NCBI RefSeq assembly: GCF_019393635.1
Contig: NC_057863.1
Coordinates: 646,574,660-646,638,659 of the forward strand
From: Dromiciops gliroides
Taxonomy: Eukaryota; Chordata; Mammalia; Microbiotheria; Microbiotheriidae
DNA: 64,000 bases
Direction of reading: 5' to 3'
Of this stretch, positions 25,906 to 37,694 are shown in pieces. The position numbers and the translations under genes were made by a program. The notes beneath the pieces are model-generated. The model made no database searches, was not told the origin of the DNA, and worked only from the letters and a program-made list of their open reading frames with translations. Within the stretch, counting starts at the first letter, position 1; each line of letters begins with the position of its first letter.

Positions 25906-26865
25906 AAAGGGTGTGCACAGTTTCATAGCCCTTTATGCATAGTGCCAAATTGCTCTCCAGAGGGGCTGGATCAGGTCACAACTACCAACAGTGGATTAGC
26001 ATCTCACTTTTCCCATATCCCCTACAACACCCAACACTTTGCTTTCTTGTAATATTAGCCACTCTGATAGGTGTGAGGTGGTAGCTCAGAGTTGTATTCA
26101 TCTCCATTTCTCTGATCAATAATGATTTAGAACTTTTTTTCACACAGATTTGATGTCTTTGTCTGAAAAATGTCTGTACATATGCTTTGACCCTTTGCCA
26201 ATTGGGAAATTACTTGTATCTTTATAAATTTGACCCCATTCTCTATATATTTGAGAAATGAGGCCTCTATCAGAGAAAATTGTTTCAAAAATTCTTTCCC
26301 AGTTTTCTGCTTTCCTTATAATTTTGGTTACATTGCTTTTGTTTGTGCAAAAGCTTTTTTAATTCTATAGAATCAAAAGGATCTATTTTATATTTTGTAA
26401 TACTTTCTCTATCTTCTTTGGTCCTAAATTCTTTCCCTGTTCCAAAACCTGACAAAAACTACTCCATGCTTTCTTTAATTTGCTTATGGTATCACTGTTT
26501 ATGTCTAAATCATGTACCCATTTTGACCTTGTCTTGGTATAATGTCTGAGATGTTGGTCTTGACCAAGTTTTTGCCATACTCTTTTCCAGTTTTCCCAGT
26601 AGCTTTTGTCAATCAATGAGTTTTTGTTTCAAAAACTTGGATCTTTGGGCTTATCATAGACTAGATTACCATAGTCACTTATCATAGTATAATTTGTACC
26701 TATTCTATTCCACTGATCCACCTCTCTCTCTTTCTTAAGTCAGCAAAAGATTCTTTTGATAATTACCACTTTACAATAGTTTGGGATCTGGTCCTGCTAG
26801 ACTACCATCCTCTTCATCTTTTTTTCACTTAATGCCTATTTTTGTGAAGAATCAATCCATAAGGA
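25905..26865 (-). mobile_element. L1 ORF2/3' fragment in arm 1
   Basis: The reverse complement reads distal ORF2 and the start of the 3' region (GCAATGTAACCAAAATTATA, ACCTCACACCTATCAGA). Same fragment in arm 2 at 58013-59455. Confidence 0.8.
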
Positions 26866-26957
26866 AGGTATTTTCAGCTTCACAGACCATCCCCTATGTC
26901 TATGGAAATGGTTTCAATGCCTGACGTTGGTAGAGTCTGTGCAGAGACTGCACTTAC

Positions 26958-26990
26958 CTGAGGTGGAGGTCTGAGGCTCCCAGGGGCCAT
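26958..26990 (-). CDS. Start exon of the minus-strand KRAB zinc-finger gene
   Basis: This short first coding exon encodes MAPGSLRPPPQ and ends at a consensus donor, CAG|GTAAGTG. A short 5' exon giving a Met-Ala-x-Gly-x start spliced in phase 0 to the KRAB-A exon is the usual layout in marsupial KRAB-ZNF genes. I chose this ATG because it is the only one that splices in frame to the KRAB exon with consensus sites, and because the 33 coding bases are identical in the inverted paralogue (57853-57885). The 5' untranslated exon(s) must lie further right and are not identified with certainty. Confidence 0.78.
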
Positions 26991-27186
26991 TCCCTCTAGC
27001 TCCAGGCTCCCTGTGTAGGTAGCAAAGGAACCAGTGTTGACTCCATTTTGTAAAGTTCCTCTATCTTATCCCTGGTCTTTCTCTACCTCAGGATCCTGCT
27101 TCCCCCAGCCTTTATGGCCCCACAAATGGAGCAACAGCCAAAGCTGTTACTGACAAATGTCACACACACCTAACCAGGAAGGGTTT

Positions 27187-27334
27187 GTTTTTTTTTTTCA
27201 GGGCAATGGGGATTAAGTGACTTGGCCAGGGTCACACATCTAGTGAGTGTCAAGTGTCTGAGGCCAGATTTGAACTCAGGTCCTCCTGAATCCAGGGCTG
27301 GTGCTATATCCACTGTGTCACCAAGCTCCCCCCA
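27187..27334 (-). mobile_element. SINE private to arm 1
   Basis: Reversed core; CCAGGAAGG-TTT repeats flank it. Empty site in arm 2 near 57665. Confidence 0.94.
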
Positions 27335-27702
27335 GGAAGGTTTTAATTCTACACCTTTCTGATAAACATGGGACAGCCTGGAGCCACCTAGAAAGTCCCT
27401 TTCTTCTTTAGCTCAGCATAGAAAATCCCATTTCTTCCACAGTGTGGATGCAGGAGGCAAAAAGGGGTTAACAGATAAACTGAGGTTTGAGTCCTTATTA
27501 ATAGTACTTAAAAGGGTCAACAGAGAAACTAGGGTTTGTATTCTAACAATAACCAAGAGGGTCTGTCCCTATTAACCCTCACCATCAATAGAGACAGTAA
27601 CTAGGGACCATTAACCATTAATAGCCATTAATATTCCTAGATGACAGGACAACTAGAAACCAGATCTTAAGAAAAGAGATATCAGAAACACAGAAACCCT
27701 CT

Positions 27703-28359
27703 TGATGTGGGATGAAATTAGAGTCAAATCGATCATGAGTCGTCCCAACAGAATTACAAGACTCAGTGACTCAGTTTCCCAAGTTTTATTGCAATACTGT
27801 GTGAGAGAACCAGAAAAGTGGAAAGGTATCCCTTGAATAAGGAAAGGAAATACAGTTATATTTATGGTATGGATAAATTGATTGTCAGTCTCATTATAAT
27901 AATCTCCACCTTAGGGAGTTACAGGGGAGGGACCATCCTAATTTGGAGTTCCTGGGGGCCTAAGCCAACCCCGGAGGAAGGTACCTTTTTCTGTGGAGGT
28001 GTGTTTTGGGGATTTACACATCATAAGGTGAATCTGGGGACAAATTTGGCCTTTTCTGCTCATGTCTCTTTCTGATTCCCATGGCTAGTTTCAAAAACTC
28101 TTCATTTTTCATTTATTTCTAGTTTCAGTTCCTATGACCTGTCATTTTATCATTTTATCATTGTTTTTTGTTATGGTCTTTTTGACCTGTCGTTTATGTT
28201 CTTGTTATGCGCACGGATTACTGTGGATACACGAAAGGCCCTGCCTTATATTAATGAAGAAGTTATCCATTAACTGGGGTCTGAATCCCTTTTAGAGCTA
28301 ATATCTGAATTAGAGCTTGGATCTTAGCTTTTTCTATTAACCCCTTTTTGCCTCCTACA
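27703..28359 (-). mobile_element. 3' LTR of the provirus
   Basis: TGATGTGGGATGAAATTAG to GCCTCCTACA on plus; the reversed polyadenylation region GTTTTATTGC lies near 27785. Confidence 0.85.
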
Positions 28360-30126
28360 TTATTCTCCCCTTTTCATATGCCCCTCAAAAAAGGATGAAG
28401 ATCATCTCTTCTGTTACTGCTTCCTGCTGAGTGGGCGATGTAGGTGCCCACAGGGGGTTTATGAATTGAAGGGGATCTAGGAATCAGAGTTACCAATGAA
28501 AGAACCACAACACAAGACACAAATAATTAGCAAACAGACCAAGGGACAACAGGGACCCTAATAGAGCATAAATCTAAGAGTTTCATGAAAAACTGGACAA
28601 AGCAAACAGTTGTGAACAGTTTCAGCCATCCAGGTAACCTCTGTACTGAAACTCAACCTTCAGGAGGTGTTCTGAACCATATAGACTCTGCCTCAGTCCA
28701 GGAACATATTTGTCTGAGAGTTTGAGCACTCTTCCAATTCTTGCAACCCTAAGGCAGTAGAATTAGAAACTTATTCTATCACCAATTTTAAATTTGTAAG
28801 CATAACCTCATTTTCAAGTAATCTACGAAAAGCAATAGTGAGGGCAGCAGTTTTCCAGACCCACCAAAGAAAATTATCCCAGGTTCCTCTTCTAACTTTA
28901 ATATGAGAAGAGGGGAGGTAGCATTCTTACTCTGAGATCCCAATAGCCCAAAGTAACATATGGGCTTAAGCAGTTGGTATAGGAAGGGGAGATACCTTGG
29001 GGCACAATAGGGTGCAAGGGAACCAGGGCTAGGTTGACCGGTGAATGGATTTAGCAACTAATCTAGCAGCAAGGTCTGCCTGTGATTCCCTTGTACTATG
29101 GAGTTGGTAGCTTGGTGCCCTTGGCAGTACATAACAGAGATCTGACTGGGCAGATTTATGTTAAAATCTAAAATGCATAACTATGTTTCCTAGTTACCAT
29201 CTTCTCTCTCATCTGCAATGGGGAGGAATTTCACTTTTTTCTAAACCAGAAAGATACTCAATTATTTAACCTTATCATAATTCCATATATTAGCAGGCAG
29301 ATGGCAAACCTGAATATTAATATACCTTGTTGTTCGACATATCAAATGGCCACACATTTAAACGAAAAACAGTAAGATCTTACATACTTGCATTGTGCTC
29401 ATTTCTTCTACTGACTACTTGCTATGATTATAAAGCCAGGATAAAACATCCTTAGCTCTGTTTGATTTCAGGTAAAAGTTACAAGTGACCACTAGTTATG
29501 CTGTACTAGCGAAATTCAGGGATAGCCAGGTGGGGAAACATTTCTTGTTCAGTAGGAACTCAATGAGCCAAAAGGAGCCTACCTCGGATTGAGTCTGAAA
29601 TTGTCCTCTCTGCTTTTTCCCAGATACCTCCGCCTGTATGCAGCACATTCCCTCTTGTGTAATTGATTTGTGGCATTTTCTCCAGTACTTGGATTACTGG
29701 CTTAACCATTTAAACAATTATACCTGAATTCAAAACTCAAAACAATATAAATTACTGTAATTACTGTCCCAAAGTATTTTATCTTAAATAGCAAACCTCT
29801 ATTCTCATGGAATTACTATGAGCAAAAAAAAAAAAAAAGATTTACCAGGACACACACATAATGCTTGGTTTTCCTTTCTTCTCAGCTTTAAACTTTATCC
29901 TGGTGTAAAGATCAATCATTAGAAATTACTTCTATATAATAAGCAGCCTTATAAATCCTGAGTAAAACCATTCTTTGTAACAAGCTCTTTTCTGGCAAGT
30001 TTACAAATTAAAAGAAGTCTAGAAGGTTTTTTTTTCTGTGTAATGATTTACCAGCTTAATACCAGTGCTTTCCTCTGTCTTAGAGGAATCAACAACTATA
30101 CCTGTTTTTGTTAAAACCATCAATTG
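28360..30126 (-). other. Provirus internal region with an RNase H relic
   Basis: Near 29060-29140 the minus strand reads a Cys-x-Gly-His-Gln motif, then Gly-Asn and, after a one-base frame change, Ala-Asp-x-Ala-Ala-Arg. This is the C-terminal signature of retroviral RNase H. The rest shows no open frame or recognised motif. Confidence 0.6.
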
Positions 30127-30278
30127 CGGGGCAGCCAGGTGGCGCAGTGGTTAGAGCACTGGCTCTGGAGTCAGGAGGACCTGAGTTCAAATCCAGCCTC
30201 AGACACTTGACACTGACTAGCTGTGTGACCCTAGGCAAGTCACTTAACCCCAATTGCCTCACCCCCCCCAAAAAAAAG
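30127..30278 (+). mobile_element. SINE copy in tandem array, unit 1
   Basis: GGGGCAGCCAGGTGGCGC variant followed by C-run and A-run. Nearly identical to the next copy about 174 bp downstream, including the flank CCATCAATTG. Confidence 0.94.
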
Positions 30279-30299
30279 CATCCATAAAACCATCAATTG

Positions 30300-30449
30300 T
30301 GGGGCAGCCAGGTGGCGCAGTGGTTAGAGCACTGGCTCTGGAGTCAGGAGGACCTGAGTTCAAATCCAGCCTCAGACACTTGACACTGACTAGCTGTGTG
30401 ACCCTGGGCAAGTCACTTAACCCCAATTGCCTCACCTCCCCCCCCAAAA
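30300..30449 (+). mobile_element. SINE copy in tandem array, unit 2
   Basis: Same GCAGCCAGGTGG variant and same CCATCAATTG flank as unit 1, indicating tandem duplication rather than independent insertion. Confidence 0.94.
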
Positions 30450-31230
30450 AGCATCCATAAAATCATCAATTGCTTTGTTTCCTCCAATTTTAACACATAC
30501 ATGCATGAATTTAAAAGTAACTTTAAAACTTTAACAGTATTTCAACAGTATTTTAGTTTTCCAATCAAACTCAATTGCTCTTTGGTTTCTTCCAGAATTC
30601 AGAAACCTTAAAATTGCAGGGGAACACTTAAAGTGGCAGTGTACCTTAAATATACTCCCCCTCTCCCGTTTTTCCCCCAAGATTCCAAATTCTTTTCACT
30701 GTCAGTATAAAATGACAGCTTTCTATTTGCTTTTAGCAATTATTTAAAATACCCTGAGGAGGGGGCAGCTAGGTGGTGCAGTGGATAAAGCACCGGCCCT
30801 GGATTCAGGAGGACCTGAGTTCAAATCCAGCCTCAGACATTTGACACTGACTAGCTGTGTGACCCTAGGCAAGTCACTTAACCCCAATTGCCTCACCTCC
30901 CCCCCCAAAAGCATCCATAAAACCATCAATTGCTTTGTTTCCTCCAATTTTAACACACATACATGCATGAATTTAAAAGTAACTTTAAAACTTTAACAGT
31001 ATTTCAACAGTATTTTAGTTTTCCAATCAAACTCAATTGCTCTTTGGTTTCTTCCAGAATTCAGAAACCTTAAAATTGCAGGGGAGCACTTAAAGTGGCA
31101 ATGTACCTTAAATATACTCCCCCTCTCCCGTTTTTCCCCCAAGATTCCAAATTCTTTTCACTGTCAGTATAAAATGACAGCTTTATATTTGCTTTTAGCA
31201 ATTATTTAAAATACCCTGAGGAGGGGGCAG
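30450..31230. repeat. Tandem duplication of about 462 bp
   Basis: The block GCTTTGTTTCCTCCAATTTT...ACCCTGAGGAGG is present twice; the shared GAATTC sits at 30595 and 31057, giving a 462-bp period. Each unit runs from a SINE tail into the next SINE head, so unequal exchange between SINEs is the likely cause. Confidence 0.88.
30763..30908 (+). mobile_element. SINE copy in tandem array, unit 3
   Basis: Forward core, flanked by the 462-bp repeated sequence. Confidence 0.94.
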
Positions 31231-31394
31231 CTAGGTGGTGCAGTGGATAAAGCATCGGTCCTGGATTCAGGAGGACCTGAGTTCAAATCCAGCCTCAGAC
31301 ACTTGACACTTACTAGCTGTGTGACCCTGGGCAAGTCACTTAAAACCCATTGCCCCGCAAAAAATAAAATAAAATAAAAATAAAAAATAAAATA
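31224..31394 (+). mobile_element. SINE copy in tandem array, unit 4
   Basis: Forward core ending in an AAATAAAATA-rich tail. Confidence 0.94.
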
Positions 31395-31398
31395 CTCT

Positions 31399-31553
31399 GA
31401 GGGGCAGCTAGGTGACGCAGTGGATAAAGCACTGGCCCTGGATTCAGGAGTACCTGAGTTCAAATTTGGCCTAGGATACTTGACACTTACTAGCTGTGTG
31501 ACCCTGGGCAAGTTACTTAATCCTCATTGCCCTGCCCCCCCTCCCGAAAAAAG
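31399..31553 (+). mobile_element. SINE directly after unit 4
   Basis: Forward core GGGGCAGCTAGGTGACGC; adjoins the previous copy's A-rich tail. Confidence 0.93.
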
Positions 31554-32818
31554 AATTTTATATATAAAATACTCTGGACAGATTCTAAAAATTTTTCTAA
31601 ACATTTCTTACCCACTCATCATTTCTGGTGTGTAGCAGCCAGCCAGCACCTAATATGGAGGGAGAAGGAAAGAACAGCAGCATAGCCACAAGTCAAGCTT
31701 GACTAGAGATAATTTTTCTTTAAAACTTTTACACATTACAAATAGTTTCTAATTTTTAACCATTCCACTACAGAAGATTTCAAAGTAGCAGCATTTTCAA
31801 ACCAACTTTTACAATGTTCATATAAGGCTATGAATGTCTAGCAAAGAATTAACATTCCAATTCCAAATTCAAACTCTTAAGTAGACACACACCTGTAAAG
31901 ATATCCAGAAGTCTGAGAGTTCCCCTTCCCCACCTTCAGAGCCTGGCCACCACTCTGAAAGGCTACAGGGGTGTAACCAAAAATTCCCCACAGATTGTAC
32001 AACACAATTACAACCTTTGACAGATATAAATGCACAAAAGACAACAAGCAGACTAGCAGCTGCATACAGACAAGCAAACAAGCAGTCATAAGATATTACT
32101 TCTTCAAAGATATTACTTCTTCCTGACCAGCCCACTCTGGTAGGGGATAATCAGGAGGTTTGTTACCTTAAATCTTTCTTGCAAATAAGTCATTTATTCC
32201 TTTCCACCCATGTCCATTTTTTCCCCTTTTCCCCCAAATTTGTAAGGATACACCCGAGGGGTCATACAGAGTGCTTTCTCTCCCTGTCCCTTTAAGGTGG
32301 GTTGGGCTAAGACGGCACCTGAGAAAAAGCCTACTTCAGACCTTGGGGGCCCACCCAATGTGACTGAGGTGACTGAGGTTTCTGAGGCAACAGAGGAGAA
32401 AAACACAATGCATACTCCATCCTGGGGAACCCAAGAGCTGAATGAGGGGGTTGCTGTGGCCAGACACTATTGCAATAAAACACCACCCGTTTTCTTTTTC
32501 AAGTCAGTGTGATTGGACTTGTCCCAATTTGTAACTTAATTGTCCTTTGTTTCTTGAAGTCATTTGTTTCTTTTTAGCTACATCCAATTTTTCTCCTTTT
32601 TCTCTTACCTTAATTCTCCTTTTTCCCTTTTCCCAATTTGTCAAAACTTACCCCACATTACTCTAACTTCCTGACCCATTCATAACCTCCCAGAGATTAC
32701 CAACACTGCACCTGTATCCACGTGGGTATCAATTAATTAACTACAAAAACTGCTATTCAAAGGCATCCCCCAGATTTCTGAGTTTTGCTGGGAGATCTGG
32801 GGCAAATCTCTTGATCCT
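31554..32818. other. Provirus internal region, unassigned
   Basis: The minus strand has short open stretches (for example 32194-32406), none matching a retroviral motif I recognise. Confidence 0.4.
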
Positions 32819-33474
32819 TGTGATAAAATAATGGGATTTAGCAGATACTCAAAGGCCCACCTGGAGATTAATCTAAACTGATTGTATCAAGTGAGAGTGA
32901 TTGACTGCTGATTAGTCTACTTCATAGTTACCTAGATTGTAATCACACCTGGCTAGCCCTTAAGAAGGTACTGTTCTCAGAAGCCAGACTTTGAACTTAA
33001 CTTGAGAACACCTTCAAGTTCAGTGAACCAATGGATTTGGATGACACCAACCAATCAGCTTGAAGCAGTGTGTAAGGACCGCCTCTGCTCCAGACCTATA
33101 AAAAGCTTCCACAATCAGTTTGCTAGTGAGTTCGTGGTTGAAGCAGGTTGGTGGTGGAGGACTTGAGGAGGAACCACACCAGGCTGGAGCTCTAGACTAG
33201 GTAGGCTTTCTTTTTCTTAACTTTCCGAACTCCATGTGAATACCTGTATGCTTTAATAAATGTTTAATGCCCAAAGACTGGTGCTAAAGCTTCTAATTTT
33301 TTTTTTTTTAGTGAGGCAATTGGGGTTAAGTGACTTGCCCAGGGTCACACAGCTAGTAAGTGTTAAGTGTCTGAGGCCAGATTTGAACTCAGGTACTCCT
33401 GACTCCAGGGCCGGTGCTCTATCCACTGTGCCACCTAGCTGCCCCTAAAGCTTCTAATTTAAGGTGATCACACA
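32819..33474 (+). mobile_element. Solo LTR nested in the provirus
   Basis: TGTGATAAAATAATGGG to GTGATCACACA, with TATAAAAAGC at about 33098 and TTTAATAAATGTTTAATGCCC near 33251. A SINE (33297-33446) sits near its end. It belongs to the family at 19560-19900 and 39835-40160. Confidence 0.72.
33297..33446 (-). mobile_element. SINE in the nested LTR
   Basis: Reversed core; CTAAAGCTTCTAATTT is duplicated on both sides. Confidence 0.96.
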
Positions 33475-33482
33475 ATGTAGAT

Positions 33483-33639
33483 TTTGTTTTTTTGTTTTTT
33501 TTAGTGAGGCATTTGGGGTTAAGTGACTTGCCCAAGGTCACACAGCTAGTAAGTGTTAAGTGTCTGAGGCTAGATTTGAACTCAGGTACTCCTGAATCCA
33601 GGGCCGATGCTCTATCCACTGCGCCACCTAGCTGCCCCC
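33483..33639 (-). mobile_element. Marsupial SINE in the provirus
   Basis: Reversed core; ACAATGTAGATTTT is duplicated on both sides. Confidence 0.96.
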
Positions 33640-34289
33640 ACAATGTAGATTTTAAACATCACATCCTGAACCAATGAGCAAATACTCTGCTCCCCACTCC
33701 CTGCTCAGCTTGGTGAGCCAGCTGGCCTCCCAAAGGAGCAAAACTTACCTCAGCAAGATCTCACCCCACTGCTTTCCAAAAAAAAGGAAAAAGAGTTTGA
33801 GTCTGGGACTTAAAGGAATGTTGGGTGCCAAATGATGTGGGGTATAATTAGGGTCAAACTGATCATGAGTCTTCCCAACAGAATTATAAGACTCAGTGGT
33901 TCAGTTTCCCAAGTTTTACTGCAATACTGTGAGTGAACACAGCAAGAGAACCAGAAAAGTATCTCTCAAATAAGGAAAGGAAATAGTTATATTTATAGTA
34001 TGAAATAAATTGAATATCAGTCTCATTATAATAATCTCTACCTTAGGGGGGTACAGGGAAGGGCCTATCCTAATTTGGAATTCCTGGGGGCCTAAGCCAT
34101 CCCCCGAGGCAGGTACCTTTTTCTGTGGAGGTGTGTTTTGGGGGTTTACACATCATAAGGTGAATCTGGGGACAAATTTGGCCTTTTCTGCTCATGTCTC
34201 TTTCTGATTCCCATGGCTAATTTCAAAATATCTTCATTTTTCATTTATTTCTAGTTTCAGTTCCAATGACCTGTCATTTTATCATTGTG

Positions 34290-34450
34290 TGGTTTTTTGT
34301 TTTTTTGTTTTTTTAGTGAGGCAGTTGGGGTTAAGTGACTTGCCCAGGGTCACACAGCTAGTAAGTGTTAACTGTCTGAGGCCGGATTTGAACTCAGGTA
34401 CTCTTGACTCCAGGGCCGGTGCTCTATCCACTGCGCCACCTAGCTGCCCC
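34290..34450 (-). mobile_element. SINE in the 5' LTR
   Basis: T-rich tract and reversed core; absent from the 3' LTR. Confidence 0.95.
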
Positions 34451-34558
34451 CATTGTTTTTTGTTATGGTCTTTTTGACCTTTCGTTTATGTTCTTGTTAT
34501 GATCTTGTTATGGGTACGGATTACTGTGGGTACAGGAAAGGCTAGGCCCTAACTTATA

Positions 34559-34711
34559 TATTTTTTGGGGGGGGGGTGAGGCAATTGGGGTTAAGTGACT
34601 TGCCCAAGGTCACACAGCTAGTAAGTGTTAAGTGTCTGAGGCCAGATTTGAACTCAGTTCCTCCTGAATTCAGGGCCGGTGCTCTATCCACTCCGCCACC
34701 TAGCTGCCCCG
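34559..34711 (-). mobile_element. SINE in the 5' LTR
   Basis: Reversed core; GCCCTAACTTATAT is duplicated on both sides. Confidence 0.96.
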
Positions 34712-35224
34712 GCCCTAACTTATATTAATGAAGAAGTTATCCATTAACTGGGGTCTGAATTCCTTTTAGAGCTAATATCTGAATTAGAGCTTGGATCTTA
34801 AGTTTTTCTATTAACCCCTTTTTTGCCTCCTACATCCCTCTGGGTCTGACAACTTTAAGCCCGTCTTTAGGAACATGCACACAAAGGGCCAAATGTGTCC
34901 TTAGTTTCACCTCCTAGTCTGTAAACCCTAAAAACACACCTCCCAGGAAAAAGGTACCCGCCTTGGAGGTTGTCTTAGCACTCCAGGAAGTCCAAATGAG
35001 GATAAGACCTCCCATGAACCTCCCACAAGGAGCAGATTAAGATGATGAAGAGATAAGCTACTTTTTCTCACTATCAATGTAACTATTCTTCCCCCTATTT
35101 GAGACACCTCCAGGATGTTCTCCCTGTCATCATTTCAATAAAACTTGGGAAATGGAGTCACTGCCTCTTGTAATTCTTTGGGATACCTCAGGATCAATTT
35201 GATCAATTAAATCCACCCCCCACA

Positions 35225-37661
35225 ACACTGCAATCTTAGTCCCATGCTGACCTCCTTTGTGCCCATACTCTGGGGCACAGCTATTTGTTGACCCTCATAA
35301 TAAAACTGCTCTAATCTCCCTCCCACTTTGGTGTCAGGACTTGACCCAATATCTGCTTGGGACAACCCTTGGTCCCCTGCAGACTGAGTTGGGGAGGGAG
35401 AAGGATCCCAGAGGGGGAGATGTCTCCCTCCTTTCCCTAGGGAGGAAGCTGGCCTACAGAGATTTAGAGAGGGTGAGTTCCCACAGGAGTCATAAAGGCT
35501 CTGGCCTCACTCAGGGGAGAGACTCCAACCTACAGAGGGAGGGAGGCAGCAGAGAGAGGCAGGCTTGGAAGGGAACAGGGTCTGCACAGGAAGCCTACTC
35601 CCCTCCCTCTCTTACTCCTCCTCTTCTGCCTCCACATTCTCCTAGAGGTCCAAAGACAGAAGGGGCTTGGGATCCCAGCAGGGATGAAAGCACTCAGAGC
35701 CTTCATGGCTCCTGAGGCAGAGTTCTCTGCCCTCCCAGCATGCCCTTCCCCCCCTAACATACAGAACTCAGACTGACTGACTGATCTAGGAGAGAGAGAA
35801 GCAAAGGAGGGTTAAGGATGGGGAGGGCTCTGGGATGGAGCAGCCCAGCAATGACCAGGGGAAGTCAGAGCCTGGAGACCAAATCCAGTCTGGGATTCAG
35901 CCCTAAGGGCTCTGAAAGAAGTGGGGGCAGGGAGGCAGGAGCAGCTGCCCTGGGGAAGGAAGGGGAGCAGAGCTACAGCGCTCAGGGCACATAGGACAGC
36001 ACTGGGGCAGAAGCGCTCGAGCTGAGCCTGGGAAAGCAGGAAGACTGTGTCCTGAGGTCGAACTAGAGCTAGGGAGGGCTCCTGGGACCCTCTGCTCAAG
36101 CTTAGGCTTGGAATCCCTCGAGGGAGACTGGAGCCAGCGGGGATTTGATAGGGAACTTGCGAGGACCACGGGTTCAGGTAAGGGGACAGGGTAAACTTTG
36201 GTAACTGTCCAAGGTGGAGAACTAGGGGCGGCAAGGGTGGACTCCGGGATCCTGGAAGGCAGGACAACTCCATCTCTCACCAGGAGGTGGGACAGGGAAC
36301 CCACCCCCCTGGGTCCTCTCATAGGGAGGCTGAGATCAGGACTCCGGGATCCCTATGGGCAAAGTCTGAAGTCTGGGAAATGATAGAGTGAGCCAGGAAG
36401 TTTGGGAAGTGATTGGGAGTCTGGAAAAGATTTAGGGGCCGGGAGCCAGGCTTGGGAGGGAAACCTGCACCTGGCAGACCAGGAGGACACTCACAATGAG
36501 GTCAGAATGAGATCTAATGGCAAGGGCAGCCAGCAGAAGCCAGGAAATATGGGGGATTGGAGGGGCCAGGGGCCGTTCTGCCTCAGACCTACCTGGAACC
36601 TGCATGCACAGAGCTAGTTTCCAGAAGGCAGAGAGATCTCAGCTGCAAGGAAGGAAAGGAAATAGATCTAGGCTCCAGGGAAGGAAGAGCATTCTCAGGT
36701 CAAAAACTTCCTGCTTTTGGCACCCCCCCCCCCAGCCCACTGAGGGGGGGGTCTTCCTGTGGCCAAGAGCACAGCTCCTGAGGCCCCCAGGATGGTCCAG
36801 CCCTTTCCTCCAATCACGGTCGCCCAGCGCTCAAGCACTGACTGCCTCTTCCTCCCTAAGCCCCACCCTCAGTCACGTGGAATGTCTTCTCTACTGCAAT
36901 GATCCCTCTTTCCACCCTAAACTCTTCCCAGGCCTCCAAACTCCACCCCAGTGCTCCAGCTCCATCTGGGCCAAGCCTGTCCTCTCTCCTCTCCGGTGCC
37001 TCCCCCTTTTCCTTGTGAGCTGAAAGACTGCCATGCTAAAACTGAGGCACCAGACTGACTGAAAGCAATGGACCCTGTACTTTGAGGAGCTGGCAGTTAA
37101 TGGATACTGGGAAAACTGGGAGGCTACATACTGTTAACTACAAATCAGGATTGGATTGGACTGAGTTTCTCCCAGTCAGATGTGTTCTCCCCTTGCTGTG
37201 ATGTTTGATCCTCTACAAGTAGCCCAGAATGTATGCCAAATATACTTAAAATTCAGCTCTAAGGTAATATGATGAGGAACTATAAGAATAATAATTGGGT
37301 CAGAATTTGTCTCTCCTACTGGTTGGATGTATGTATTCGTGGAAGATTAGTACCTCTATGGGTCGCCCAGCACTTTGGGGGGGGCTACTTCCCACCTTTG
37401 GTGATACCTGATCCACCTGACATGGGACTTAGGATAAGTCAGAAGAAGTTTCTCTTTTGAGGAGCAAAACCAAAGATGACCAGATAACAGGACAGATCTA
37501 TAGAGGAATCAAGGGACTATTAAATATTAGATTGATCAACTAGATATCAGGACAGACATACCTAAGAATTAAGGGGAGATAAAATTCTATAGCAGGAAAG
37601 TCACTTAGGTCTGGCTACTACCTGACTGGACCTAAGAGACAGTTGTCCCATCAGAGTAGTT
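35225..37661. promoter_or_regulatory. GC-rich duplicated block, candidate 5' end of the KRAB-ZNF gene
   Basis: This is the most GC-rich part of arm 1 (about 35700-36900), mirrored at 53580-56200. Each copy lies upstream of its KRAB start exon in the direction of transcription, where a KRAB-ZNF promoter and 5' untranslated exon would be expected. An open frame of 152 codons (35257-35715) has a similar counterpart in arm 2 (55638-56168), but it starts in LTR-like AATAAAACTGC sequence and matches no family I know. The promoter role is inference from position and composition only. Confidence 0.3.
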
Positions 37662-37663
37662 GG

Positions 37664-37694
<31 letters not shown>

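Larger units (their letters stand above)
27703..34834 (-). mobile_element. Two-LTR endogenous provirus, internally decayed
   Basis: The LTRs lie at 27703-28359 (3') and 33833-34834 (5', swollen by two SINEs), transcription toward the left. The hexamer CCCTCT flanks the element (27697-27702 and 34836-34841), a target-site duplication of the sequence uninterrupted in arm 2. A TGGCACCCAA sequence next to the 5' LTR (33821-33830) resembles a tRNA-Lys-type primer site, and an AAAAGGGGAGAATAA polypurine tract abuts the 3' LTR. The only pol trace I can read is an RNase H end at about 29060-29140. Integrase, envelope and gag are not recognisable, so it is defective. Internal SINEs, a foreign LTR and tandem duplications fill much of it. 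Confidence 0.82.
33833..34834 (-). mobile_element. 5' LTR of the provirus with two SINE insertions
   Basis: Same LTR as 27703-28359, enlarged by SINEs at 34290-34450 and 34559-34711, neither of which is in the 3' LTR. Confidence 0.85.
27449..35224 (+). mobile_element. LTR split by a provirus (arm 1 copy)
   Basis: The two halves, 27449-27702 and 34835-35224, join into one LTR of about 640 bp. It starts TGCAGGAGGCAAAAAGGGG and ends CCCCCCACA, with an AATAAAACTTGG polyadenylation region near 35140. The join is confirmed by the arm 2 copy (56201-57550), which has no provirus at this point. Confidence 0.82.

Noticed and set aside
28788..29057. Intact retroviral open frame in the provirus
   Set aside because: Only a short RNase H signature is readable, split by a frame change; the listed open stretch follows it out of frame.
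30127..31553. CRISPR-like regular repeats
   Set aside because: The repeats are SINEs with duplicated flanks in an animal genome; spacing and length do not fit a CRISPR array.
35257..35715. Long open frame on plus with a counterpart in arm 2
   Set aside because: It starts in LTR-like sequence, the C-terminal parts diverge by frame between arms, composition is Pro/Arg/Ser-rich as in GC-rich noncoding DNA, and no family is recognised. Not called as a gene.
36517..37023. 168-codon frame in the GC-rich block
   Set aside because: No conserved frame with arm 2 and low-complexity composition.
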